A stretch of DNA of 8,981 bases from Planctomycetota bacterium (GTDB lineage: Bacteria; Planctomycetota; PUPC01; JABMSA01): assembly GCA_013202185.1 (NCBI GenBank), contig JABMSA010000660.1, forward strand, positions 1 through 8,981. The letters are read 5' to 3'. Position 1 is the first letter of the stretch, and each line of letters begins with the position of its first letter. A program made the translations under genes and the position numbers. Shown here one piece after another: positions 1 through 7,900 of the stretch. Under the pieces are notes generated by a model, which was given only the letters and a program-made list of their open reading frames with translations, did not search any database and had not been told where the DNA came from.

Positions 1-2155
1 CGATACAGCCCGGCGCCGGCGTCCCAGAAGAGCTTGCGCGCGGCGGCCCTGACGGCGGCGGCTTCTTCGGTCCACTGTTGCGCCTTTTCCTTTTCACCAA
101 CTTGCGCCGCCATCCACGCGCCGTCGGCGAGGGCGCGGCTCAACCAGGCGGCGTATCCGCACACCAGCCCGCGCCGGTCGATCGGGCTGTGGTCGAGGAA
201 CACCCAGTAGTGCTCGGTGCTCGTCCGTTGCGGCAGGCCGTGGGCGGCATCCTTGAACGAGCGGAAGAATCCGAAGAGCCTCTCGACGTACGGCAGCATG
301 TCGCGCACGAGGTCGGCATCGGCCGTGTGGCGGTAGTGCTCGGCGAGCCAGCACACCCAGATCAGCGAGTAGTCGGTGAGGCTGTGGCGCCATTCGGCGG
401 GCGTCATTCCGGGGAAGAAGCCGTTCTCCTCCTGCACGCGCGGGAATTGCCGGATGCCCTTGCGCGAGATGCGGAGGTCGCTGTAAAGATAGAACATCTG
501 GAGCACCTCGACGAAGTTGTCGCCGGGATACTGCCCGTTCTCGCGGGTCGGACAATCTACGGGATGATAGTTGAGGCTCACGTCGAGCGTGTCCACGCAA
601 TTCCTGTGAATCCGGTTCAGCAACTCATCTGAGCATTCGAATCGCCCCTCGGGATCGCCCACGACTTTCTCGACCTTCAGCGAAACATCATGAACGGTCG
701 CGGGCCCGCCGCCGCTGTTGAACAGCTTGACATATCGCAGGCCGCGACGCGCGACGTTCTCGCGCTGTTGCCGGCCGTCGCGACGAATAATGCGGTCGAC
801 GTACTTGTCGCCGCCCGCCTGCAACACCCTGTCGTAATCGGAAATCCACTCGGCGCACTGCAGATCGAGGATGACCCCCGCCGGCGCGCTGACGTCTATC
901 GCGGGCCTGCCCGACATCACCAGGCCGAGATCGAAGATTGCGTATCGCCCGGGCTCGATGATTACGTCTTTGCCCGGCGGCGACGGCGCGAGATCGGGGA
1001 TGCTGATGTTCCACGATGATATGACTTCGGCCGGACGAACGTCCGGTTGAGCGGACACGGTCCTCGCCGACCCGTCGACTTTTTCGATTCGCCATCCGGG
1101 CTGCTCGAGGTCTTTCGCTGCCGAGAAGAAGAAAGGCATCGTGGTCTTCATGAAGGAGGTGCCGCCGAGCCTGAGCGATATATGACCGGCCCGCTCGTCG
1201 GCTTTCACTTCTATCGACACTTCATTCCAGCCCGGCTCGAGCCGCAGCTCTTTGGGCTTTTCGTCCGTGTAAGGTTGGGTTTCGAAGTAGTCTTGCTCGG
1301 TGTAGGTGCCGCCGAGCGGACGGCGGAAGTGGTGCGTGGCGACCTGGCTGCCGTTGACGCTGAGAACGTAATCGCTGTCGCCGAGCACCGCAATGGCCGC
1401 TTCACGCCCGGGCTCATCAGGTACGACGTGACGCGATAGGTACCGGGCCCGTGCTCGCTCACTGCTTCGTCAAGCGGAATGATCTGCACGCCCTCGGGGC
1501 AGAGCCATTTGCCGGCGCCGCACGGCGACGACGCAAAGCTCGTCGTGATGGGCAATGCGGTTTCGCGCGGGATGATCACGTGCGCGTCAAGCTCCTTGCA
1601 CAACTCGGCGGCGGGCCAGGAGGTTTCGTCGAAGTCGGATGCGATCCAGCCAGGCTCTTCGTCGCGCAGGTCTACGGCTTCGGCAAAGCCAAGAATTATG
1701 AACATGCGATGTGCATGGCGGGAGAACTCCGGCGCGAGCGATGCCTTCCACGTTGCATCGGTGGCGGCGAGGATCTTGTTGTCGGCGGTGACCTCCGCAA
1801 TGAGTCCGGCGGGGCTGAAGCTCCACCACTGGCCGCCGGTGCCGTAGGCGTGCGCGAGGATGGCCACGACGTTGTCGCCGGGCCGAAGGAAATCGGCGAT
1901 GGGGTGCGTGTCGGCAAAGTGGACTTCCGGCGTGGACGGGCACCCGCCGCGCCCGACTTGGCGGCCGTTGATCCACAGCTCGTACTCGCCGCAGGTGTTG
2001 GCGATGGTGATTGCGGCGTCGGCGGGCGGGCCGTCGACGGCGAAGGTCGCCCGGAAGCGCGCGTAGACGTCGGTCGCCAGCTCATCACCGGTCCATATCC
2101 ACTTGCCGGCGAGCGAGAGCGGCGTGTCGGAAGCGAGAGTCTTGTTGATGTTCAT
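1..2155 (-). CDS. GH78 alpha-L-rhamnosidase, 3' end outside window, one frameshift
   Basis: Predicted retaining-family-fold, inverting alpha-L-rhamnosidase that removes terminal rhamnose from glycans. I read about 718 residues; family members usually reach 850-1000, so the C-terminus is off the left edge. Residues 15-185 form the N-terminal jelly-roll (WIWTGDE, ELWINGRQVGRGG, NVVAILAHAYG). The (alpha/alpha)6 barrel holds DCPTRENGQYPGD at residues 534-546; its Asp534, Glu539 and Asp546 match the D-x4-E-x6-D spacing of active-site acids in Bacillus GL1 RhaB. YWVFLDHSPIDRRG near the window edge is also GH78-like. ATG 2155 is chosen over TTG 2161 because GAGG (2168-2165) sits 9 nt upstream. No signal peptide is seen, so it is probably cytoplasmic. 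The frame breaks after residue 250 (1408-1406): frame zero continues only to a stop at 1213-1211 (314 aa), while the -1 frame resumes good GH78 sequence and stays open to base 1. Family call is firm; intactness is not. Confidence 0.88.
1404..1412 (-). other. Frameshift point inside the GH78 gene
   Basis: On the minus strand the sequence reads CCCGGGC (1412-1406) followed by GTGAAG. Frame zero gives SPG then VKRP and low-complexity residues to an early stop. Stepping back one base gives SPG then REAAIAVLGDSDYVLSVNG, which is a normal jelly-roll strand sequence. A missing G in the GGG run (1409-1407) would explain it. The seven bases also fit the X-XXY-YYZ pattern of a -1 slippery site in the correct phase, but CCC-GGG is not a commonly used one. 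Confidence 0.85.
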
Positions 2156-2209
2156 TGTCAAGGGCCTCGAATGAAAAAGATCTCAGCGTGAAGTACTGAT
2201 GAAGCGGCG

Positions 2210-2238
2210 ATTGTAGCAGAACGAAAGAAGAAAGAGAA
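2210..2238 (-). promoter_or_regulatory. Candidate sigma-70 promoter for the GH78 gene
   Basis: On the minus strand, TACAAT (2215-2210) is preceded by TTCTGC, giving an extended -10 (TG-C-TACAAT). Seventeen bases further upstream lies TTCTCT (2238-2233), a weak -35 within a pyrimidine-rich tract (about 2256-2219 on this strand). The leader to ATG 2155 would be about 50 nt. The same TTCTGCTA core occurs in the candidate promoter near 8788. Confidence 0.4.
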
Positions 2239-2276
2239 GAGTAAAGGCGAGACGAATGTTCCCCGGCGCAGGTGCA

Positions 2277-2285
2277 CCCCCCCCC
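2277..2285. repeat. Run of nine C in the divergent intergenic region
   Basis: Nine consecutive C on the plus strand lie between the two divergent promoter candidates, about 24 bp upstream of the plus-strand promoter's -10 to -35 block and 40 bp beyond the minus-strand -35. Such tracts are prone to length change in replication and to sequencing error. No coding effect is expected here. Confidence 0.6.
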
Positions 2286-2300
2286 GTCCTGAGTTCGTAA

Positions 2301-2333
2301 TTGCATTACACCCTCCGAGACGACATAATGTCG
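2301..2333 (+). promoter_or_regulatory. Candidate promoter and overlapping 13-bp dyad ahead of the GH3-like gene
   Basis: TTGCAT (2301-2306) and CATAAT (2324-2329) are separated by 17 bp, a good sigma-70 arrangement, with a leader of about 60 nt to ATG 2396. The -10 lies inside CGACATAATGTCG (2321-2333), a perfect two-fold dyad around the central base at 2327. A dyad over a -10 is where a repressor would be expected to act. No regulator gene is in the window, so the operator role is inference. Confidence 0.4.
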
Positions 2334-2395
2334 CTGATGAGCCATTGAGCCTGACGCTGTGTTGTGGCGAATATCAACAGCCCTCGAGGTGAACC

Positions 2396-2791
2396 ATGCT
2401 GAGCAACGACCCCGACCTGAAGACTATTCTCGACCGACTGACCTTGGAGGAGAAGGTAGGCCAGCTCCTCATGATCCCCCCGCAGGAGGAATCGATACGC
2501 AAGCTGCGCCCGGGCAGTGTGATTGTGGGGGACGGCAATTTCGACGACGATATTCCGACCGCCCGCAGTTTCGTGGCGGGTCTCCAGAAACTCCACGCCG
2601 AGCAGTCGAGCATTCCATTGTGGATGCATGGATTCGTGTGCGGCAAGGCGTGGGCAGGCCCGCGAGATCGCCGCCAAGTATTCACTCGACGAGGCCGTTC
2701 TGCGCAACCTCGCGTTCAAGCGGTGGCTGGGTATTATCTGAGGCCGCCTCACCCCGGGGGCATGAGCAGGCTCAGGAGCACTTGGGCGTAG
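2396..2791 (+). pseudogene. GH3 beta-glycosidase remnant (N-terminal piece only)
   Basis: Residues 1-79 match the beginning of GH3 glycosidases: LTLEEKVGQLLM at 15-26, then GSVIVGDGN, DIPTARSFVAGLQKLHAEQ and SIPLWMHG at 72-79, equivalent to the first helix and second strand of the GH3 barrel (commonly IPLLFGxDxxHG). After about base 2633 the frame turns into arginine- and proline-rich sequence to a stop at 2789-2791, running into the 3' end of the opposite SGNH gene. A GH3 catalytic domain needs more than 300 residues including a nucleophile Asp near residue 230-290, so this 131-aa product cannot be an active glycosidase. The start is well supported by GAGG (2386-2389) six bases before ATG 2396. 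Best read as a truncated or internally deleted gene, possibly still transcribed from the promoter at 2301-2329. Confidence 0.65.
2660..2741 (+). pseudogene. Possible C-terminal tail of a deleted protein, +1 frame relative to the GH3 start
   Basis: In the frame one base ahead of the GH3 reading, bases 2660-2741 encode AREIAAKYSLDEAVLRN followed by LAFKRWLGII and TGA (2739-2741). The composition and helical pattern look like genuine protein, unlike the Arg/Pro-rich GH3 frame over the same bases. It resembles the final helix of some amidohydrolase-type barrels, but I do not recognise it firmly. It may be the surviving 3' end of the same gene whose 5' end is at 2396, or of a separate gene joined by deletion. 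Stop TGA lies seven bases before the convergent SGNH stop. Confidence 0.35.
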
Positions 2792-3813
2792 ACGCGGTGG
2801 CCGAAGTCGTTGGGATGATTCACCCCGTTTCCCGTGATGTCCAGGAAATCCTTGACATTCAGGAGTTCGGTCCATACGGCCGTGAGGTCCGCGAGGATGA
2901 TGCCCTCCCCGCACAGCGATTGCAACTCGTCGCGGTAGAGCGGAAACATCTCCGCCGGCGTGTGGGTCCAATCCGGGTTCCCCAGCATCGATGCCACAAG
3001 CACGAACTCCGCCTCGGGTGTTCCTTTTCTGACCGTCTCGATGATAGTCTGGGTCCAGTGCCTGAACAGCCCCGGGTTGCGTTCCCTTACGTTGTTCATC
3101 CCGTAGGCGATGACGAAAAGATCAGGCTGGTCCTTGGCGGCCGGCTCGGCGGCGGGCACGCCGTGTGTGACACCCGCCCCGCCAAGAGCATAGTTCCTCA
3201 GCCTGATGGTCGAGCCGTACACCTTCTCGAGAACCGCGGGCACAAGCTCCGTCCACGGCGGCATGAAGGGAGGGACACCGGTGGATTTTGACGCATTGCA
3301 CCCGGCGGAGATGCTGTCGCCGCTGATGCACAACGTGAGCGGCTCGCCGTTGCGCGTTTTGCTCATCGTGCGCGGCAGACGGTCTCCCTGGAAGTCGGGC
3401 TTGCAGCCTTGCCAGCGGCCCTCGTGGCGATAGGTGACTGCCGTCTGAAGATCGTGAAAATAGTGGCCCTCGGAAAAAAACATCAGCGTGTCCGGATCGC
3501 CCACCTTGTGAGCTATGCCCGGCGACTCGCCCGCCCGGCGGTAGCGCTGTGCAGCTTCGATGAAAGGAATTCGAGACTCCGTGGGCAGAGCGAACTGCCG
3601 CGATCCAGGTTCCACAAGGTAGTCGCGGCCCTCGGCATACGTGACGGTGCCGGCGGCGTTCCGGACGCAGATGATTTCCTTGGGGGGGAACAGCAGCCGC
3701 GCGGAGGGTTGTGCGCCGGCGTCGCCCCGGATGAAGAGCAGGCTCTCGCCATGCATCACATCCGACACCCAGAACGGCTCCAGCAGGTGAGCATCATCCA
3801 CGTTGTAGGCCAT
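2749..3813 (-). CDS. SGNH/GDSL-family hydrolase (probable carbohydrate esterase), 354 aa
   Basis: Predicted Ser-dependent esterase that would remove acyl groups such as acetate from sugars. Residues 1-150 are a beta-rich N-terminal domain (MAYNVDDAHLLEPFW, EIICVRNAAG) of the sort that precedes SGNH domains in carbohydrate esterases. The SGNH domain follows: block I GDSISAG with Ser167, block II NYALGGAG with Gly211/212, block III GMNN with Asn240, and block V VNHPNDFGH with His333. The position three before His333 is Gly, not the usual Asp of D-x-x-H, so a Ser-His dyad or a different acid must act. The upstream ATG at 3822 touches GGAG (3826-3823) directly; ATG 3813 has a 9-nt spacer and is preferred. 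No signal peptide is seen. Probably last gene of the minus-strand operon, 127 bp after its upstream neighbour. Family is firm; substrate is inferred from context. Confidence 0.85.
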   Translation of the reverse strand: MAYNVDDAHLLEPFWVSDVMHGESLLFIRGDAGAQPSARLLFPPKEIICVRNAAGTVTYAEGRDYLVEPGSRQFALPTESRIPFIEAAQRYRRAGESPGIAHKVGDPDTLMFFSEGHYFHDLQTAVTYRHEGRWQGCKPDFQGDRLPRTMSKTRNGEPLTLCISGDSISAGCNASKSTGVPPFMPPWTELVPAVLEKVYGSTIRLRNYALGGAGVTHGVPAAEPAAKDQPDLFVIAYGMNNVRERNPGLFRHWTQTIIETVRKGTPEAEFVLVASMLGNPDWTHTPAEMFPLYRDELQSLCGEGIILADLTAVWTELLNVKDFLDITGNGVNHPNDFGHRVYAQVLLSLLMPPG

Positions 3814-3940
3814 GATGGCCATCTCCGAATATCAAGGCAAGAACGGGGGCAGTCACTCCATGCGGATGCCCGGCGCAGACAGTCGACCAGAAACAGTCAT
3901 TGCCGTCAAGCAGAAGGGGTGCGCAGCATAGCGACTGCCG
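3814..3940. other. Gap between the 310-aa gene and the SGNH gene, ribosome binding site only
   Basis: These 127 bases hold GGAG (3826-3823, minus strand) for the SGNH start. I see no promoter with good -35 and -10 elements, no hairpin with a T tract, and no convincing short gene, so readthrough from upstream is the simplest source of SGNH transcription. Confidence 0.5.
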
Positions 3941-4873
3941 TCAATCTTTTCCCCACCCGCTGTTACGAATGGCGACGTCTCCCATCTCGATGACGTTTTC
4001 GATTGCAAGCACTCGGAAGTGCCCCATGCCGATTTGAAGCAGATCGGTTTCGCCAAGCAGGCCTTCCCACGTTCTGGCGGGGTGACCATAAAGTCCCTCA
4101 CCATAGAGGCCGCTGCCGCCGGCATTGTCAACATTCACCGCACCGTAATCCTGCAGGGCACGGGCAACAGCGCAGGCCCCCGGCGCCAGCCCGAAACGGT
4201 CGAGATCCAGCTCCGGGTCAAGCTGCACGATGCATCCTTCCGGCAACCCGTCATCGAGGTGGCCATCGGTCCAGCAGGCGGGTGGATAAATAAACTTCTT
4301 GAACGCATTACGCTTTGACCCAAAAACCAGCTTGTGACGTATCCGCCCTGCGGCGACCTCGTGGTGCATGATCAGCCCGGCAATTGCCGGCACGCCCGAG
4401 GCTCGGCTCGGGCCGTACTTGTGGATGCTCTCGCCATCTTTCACGGGAAAAGCATTGCGATCGAAGACACCTGTACCGTCGAGAGGATAAACCATTCCCG
4501 TGCCGGATTGCCACTCGCCGTCGAGGTCACGCGCGGCACCCCACATATCCCATGCGAGATTGTCCTGCCAGTCGACCACCGCCAGGTGGGCATCCCCCTG
4601 GGGATCGGGCAGCGCATCATCCGGAATCGGCACGTCCTTTCCGAAACCGGGCCCGTGGCCGGTCTTCCCGGGGAATCGAGGGCCTACCGTGCGGCGCGGC
4701 GTGGCGGCGTCGACCCGATAGACCGGAATCGTCCACTGCTTGATGTTGAGCCAGAAGCCGCGATCCTCCTTGTCTGCCAGAAGGCTTATCAGCCGATCGC
4801 CGTCCTGATCCACCCGGCAATCCGCCCCAATAGGTGTGTTCCAGAAGCTATCGTCGGAAAAGAATCGTTTCAT
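3941..4873 (-). CDS. Conserved protein of an uncharacterised SFWNTPI-type family, 310 aa
   Basis: No enzymatic family recognised. The opening SFWNTPIGADCRVDQDGD (residues 9-26), LNIKQWTIPVYRVD (42-55), HLAVVDWQDNLAWDMWGA (96-113), the central SRASGVPAIAGLIMHHEV (156-173), PEGCIVQLDPELDLD (211-225) and the late QDYGAVNVDNAGGSGLYGE (241-259) follow an order I recall from hypothetical proteins of Actinobacteria and Planctomycetes (SFWNTPI..., WDMWxA, AGLIxxxEVxAGxIxHAL, PEGxxxRLDP, YGxxVxDxxG). Many of those are secreted; this one has no signal peptide from ATG 4873. That start is set by AGGAG (4883-4879) five bases upstream; the alternative ATG at 4900 has no good ribosome binding site. Conserved His169/His170, Trp108, Trp111 and Asp249 are candidates for a functional site. 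It sits 72 bp after the mosaic-protein gene and 127 bp before the SGNH gene, hinting at a role on the same polysaccharide. Function unknown. Confidence 0.75.
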   Translation of the reverse strand: MKRFFSDDSFWNTPIGADCRVDQDGDRLISLLADKEDRGFWLNIKQWTIPVYRVDAATPRRTVGPRFPGKTGHGPGFGKDVPIPDDALPDPQGDAHLAVVDWQDNLAWDMWGAARDLDGEWQSGTGMVYPLDGTGVFDRNAFPVKDGESIHKYGPSRASGVPAIAGLIMHHEVAAGRIRHKLVFGSKRNAFKKFIYPPACWTDGHLDDGLPEGCIVQLDPELDLDRFGLAPGACAVARALQDYGAVNVDNAGGSGLYGEGLYGHPARTWEGLLGETDLLQIGMGHFRVLAIENVIEMGDVAIRNSGWGKD

Positions 4874-4945
4874 AGGGTCTCCTCTCGGCAGTTCAGCCAT
4901 TCTTATCGCTGTTCATCATCCAATTCAAGGACATTGACCGGTGCA

Positions 4946-7900
4946 TCACCTGACAACCATCGGCTGGGCCGCGTGCTCTCCGATCAGCTTGCCGTTGGAG
5001 TAGATGCGATGCGCACCGTTCACGTCGAGGACGGCCACCAGGTGTGTCCACGTGGTCGAAGAGAAATCGCTCCGTGCAGACAGCCACCCGTGATCGGCGC
5101 CCCTGAGGGTGTCGAGGAAGACGGTGTCCCACTGCAATCCGAACCAGAACCCCCACGACCAGACGATCTCCTTGCTGACTATGCAGCCGTTGTGCTTGTT
5201 GACCGGCCGGACCCACACTTCCAACGTGCAGGCAGTGCTGACATCCAGCCGCGTGTCGGGCGCAACGTCAAGATAGCCGTTGCCATTCAGGCGGACGTAG
5301 CCGCCGTCCTTATCGTTTACCTGCTGGACCTCGCCAACGACCTTGGCGGCCAGCCCCTCGCCTGCGAGGTTGGGGTAGGCATCATTCCGGGGGCCATCGA
5401 ACGTCCAGTCGGCGACCAGGCCGTCTTTCTCGTCAAGTCCTTTCCCTGCGGCATGATCGGCTACCTCCCTTGCCGACAGTGCGCGGGCATAGAACCGGAC
5501 GCGGTCAATGTCACCGATGAACGGCGCCGTTCCGCGGTTGTGCATTCCCAGCCTGAGAGGCACTGATGCCGCGGGATTGACGGCCGGATAGTGGCCGATT
5601 CCGACGACCGCGCTTGACATGACGGATGGATCGTCCGCCCCTGCAGCAGTGATCGTGACGGCGCCGGGCTTGCCGGTGCTGGTGAAGAGCCCGGCCTCGT
5701 CAATGGTGCCCTCACCGGGCTGCCTGCACTCGATGAAGCGAGCACCCGCACCGTAGGGGCCCGTGATCCGCCCGCCCCCTGCCGCAGACCATCGTATCCT
5801 GGAGTTTATCGGATTGCCGTACTGATCGAGCAGGGTAGCGGCGAACTGGAACTTATCGTTCAGCGGCAGCCATACTTCGCTGGGTCGAACAGTGATTCGG
5901 ACCAACCGCGGCGGGCCGGAGGGGCGAATCGTCACGTCAACGTATAGCTCGGCATCGTAGTTCGGAGGGAGGCCGTCGAACAGTTGCTCGGACTCCAACT
6001 CGGTATGCTCAGCGAATGCTTCGACCACGAAATGCGTGGAGTCGCCGACTTTCGCCCCGGCTATGTCAGTGTGCTCGGAATCCACAATGCCCCAGTGTGC
6101 CACGCGGATCTTCTCGCCGCGAAACTCCCCGCGAACGACCTTCTCCACGGCGTATTCGTTCACCACCAACGCGTTGTGGTAGGGGAGGATGTCGGCAGGT
6201 TTGGGCACGGCGGTAGCGGCCAGGAGGCGGGCCCTCAGTTCAAACCGGCGAGGCGTCTTGCGGGCCTTGATGACCTTGTGTCGAGCCGTGAAGTAGCGCT
6301 CGGCTGCACCTGGCTCGATGAAGCCGCTGGAGATCGCAGCCGCCTCGAGTGTCCCACGCCAGGGAAACGGCACATCTTCGCGGCCCCCGAAGTGCAGGCC
6401 GGTCTTGGGGTCTGTGGCACCCCACGACAGTGTGCCCCGGATCCGGTCGGTCTGTTTTACCGGCTTGCCGTTCAGATAGCAAACAAGTTTTCCCGGCTGA
6501 TAACTGAGGGCCACGCAGTTTGGCGCCTGGTTGGCAAGCGTGCACAGCTCCACGCGGTGCACCGCACCTGCGCCATCCCTCGCTTCGGGCGCCCTCGTCC
6601 TGATGTGAAGGACCAGCTTATCAGCCTCCTGGCCAAGGGCAAAGTTCACGTTTTCGATCCTGCCGCCGGCGCGATTGAGGCCGATGATGCGGCGGGAATC
6701 GTTGGAACCTCCCTGGTAGATGTTTGCGGGCGTAATCGTGGCCCGGATTGTGACGGCACTGCCCTTGGTGCACTCGCTGACGATTCCTGCTCCCGCGCGC
6801 AGAGCGAAGGCAGCCCCGCCGTTCAGCACGACCCCGCCGTTGCGGTCGTATCTCGCGTCTTTCCACGTGAGTAGGTCGACCTCCCTGAAGCCTTGGCTTT
6901 GCGGATCGTAGCAGAAATTCGGCTCGCCCCGGGCCTCCCAGAGGAACAGCAGGCCCGGTTCACCCGCCCACGCGCGAAATGCCACCGATAGTTCGGTTTT
7001 CGTGAGCGGATTCGGCACCTGGGCCCGATCGGCCACGCCCTTCAGGACAAGGCGATCATCCCCGCTGAGCCTGCCGCCCAGCTCGATCAGCATTGACCGC
7101 CCCTCTTCAGCCAGTTTCGTGCCTTTGATCCCGAGGCCCGATTTCAGGCTCTGTTTCGCGTCAGGCAGCAATTGAACGGGCTCATCGAACTGGACAAGCA
7201 GGTGCGCCTGGTCCACCATGAATGCTGTACCCGTCGGCGGGCGCCGCTCGGAGACCTCTGCCTTTCCGCGCAGCACGCGCTCCCCCTGTCTGGCCGCCAC
7301 GGTGTAGCTGCCGGGCTTGCGGAACGTGTGTGTGACCGAGCCGTTCGCGGCGCCTTCGGTTTCTGAGCCGCCTGCCGAATCGCCGAAATCCCACGTCCAG
7401 TTGCCTTCGGGGACGGCCGGGAACTTCACGGTGAACGGAGCCTCGCCGAAGTGCAGGCCGAGAGCAAGCTCGATCGGCGCATTCGCGTCCCAGAAGCCTC
7501 CAGCCGAGTCGAACTCACCCTTCGGATTCCGGGTCAAGTGGATCTGTTCGCCTTTCACCCAGTTGTAGAGCGCCGCGTTGGCGTACCACATGGGATCCTG
7601 CCCGCTGCCACCCCCGCCCTGCGTGACGGCGATCCATTCCTGCGAGTTGACCGACCACCGGAACCACTGCCACATTCGCGAGCCGTCCCCAGCGTCGCCA
7701 GCCCATTGGTTGATGGTGAACACAAACTTGATTCTCGCGTTCCGATCTACGATGCGGCACTTTGTGTGGCCGCCGTTGTTGGCCGCAATGTACGACCCGT
7801 TGGGCGAGACGCTGACCCCGCACGAGCCCCCTTCGCTGAACTGGGGCACGCGCCACAGATCGCCCGTGCCCAGCGCCAGGTCGTAGATCGGCGCTTCGGC

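Noticed and set aside
2740..2760. GAGG-CCG-CCTC hairpin and CCCCGGGG between convergent stops as a bidirectional terminator
   Set aside because: The stem is only 4 bp and there is no T tract on either strand.
2359..3291. Plus-strand open frame of 310 codons over the GH3 remnant and SGNH gene
   Set aside because: It is out of frame with the GH3 start and antisense to the SGNH active-site region; no protein-like motif.
3853..4134. Minus-strand 93-codon frame across the end of the 310-aa gene
   Set aside because: Mostly a shadow of the 310-aa gene; the non-overlapping end has no clear family resemblance or start signal.
4893..5216. Second minus-strand frame at the end of the mosaic gene, considered as a frameshifted LamG continuation
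   Set aside because: Its sequence after the mosaic stop (VMHRSMSLNWMMNSDKNG) does not resemble closing LamG strands, so it does not rescue the domain.
4334..5566. Long plus-strand open frame of 410 codons
   Set aside because: It lies antisense across the 3' part of the mosaic gene and the 310-aa gene, has no domain-like sequence or good ribosome binding site, and is explained by high GC and codon bias of the true genes.
5984..6874. Plus-strand open frame of 296 codons
   Set aside because: Antisense to the mosaic protein gene; composition is Arg/Ala/Pro-rich and shows no recognisable motif.
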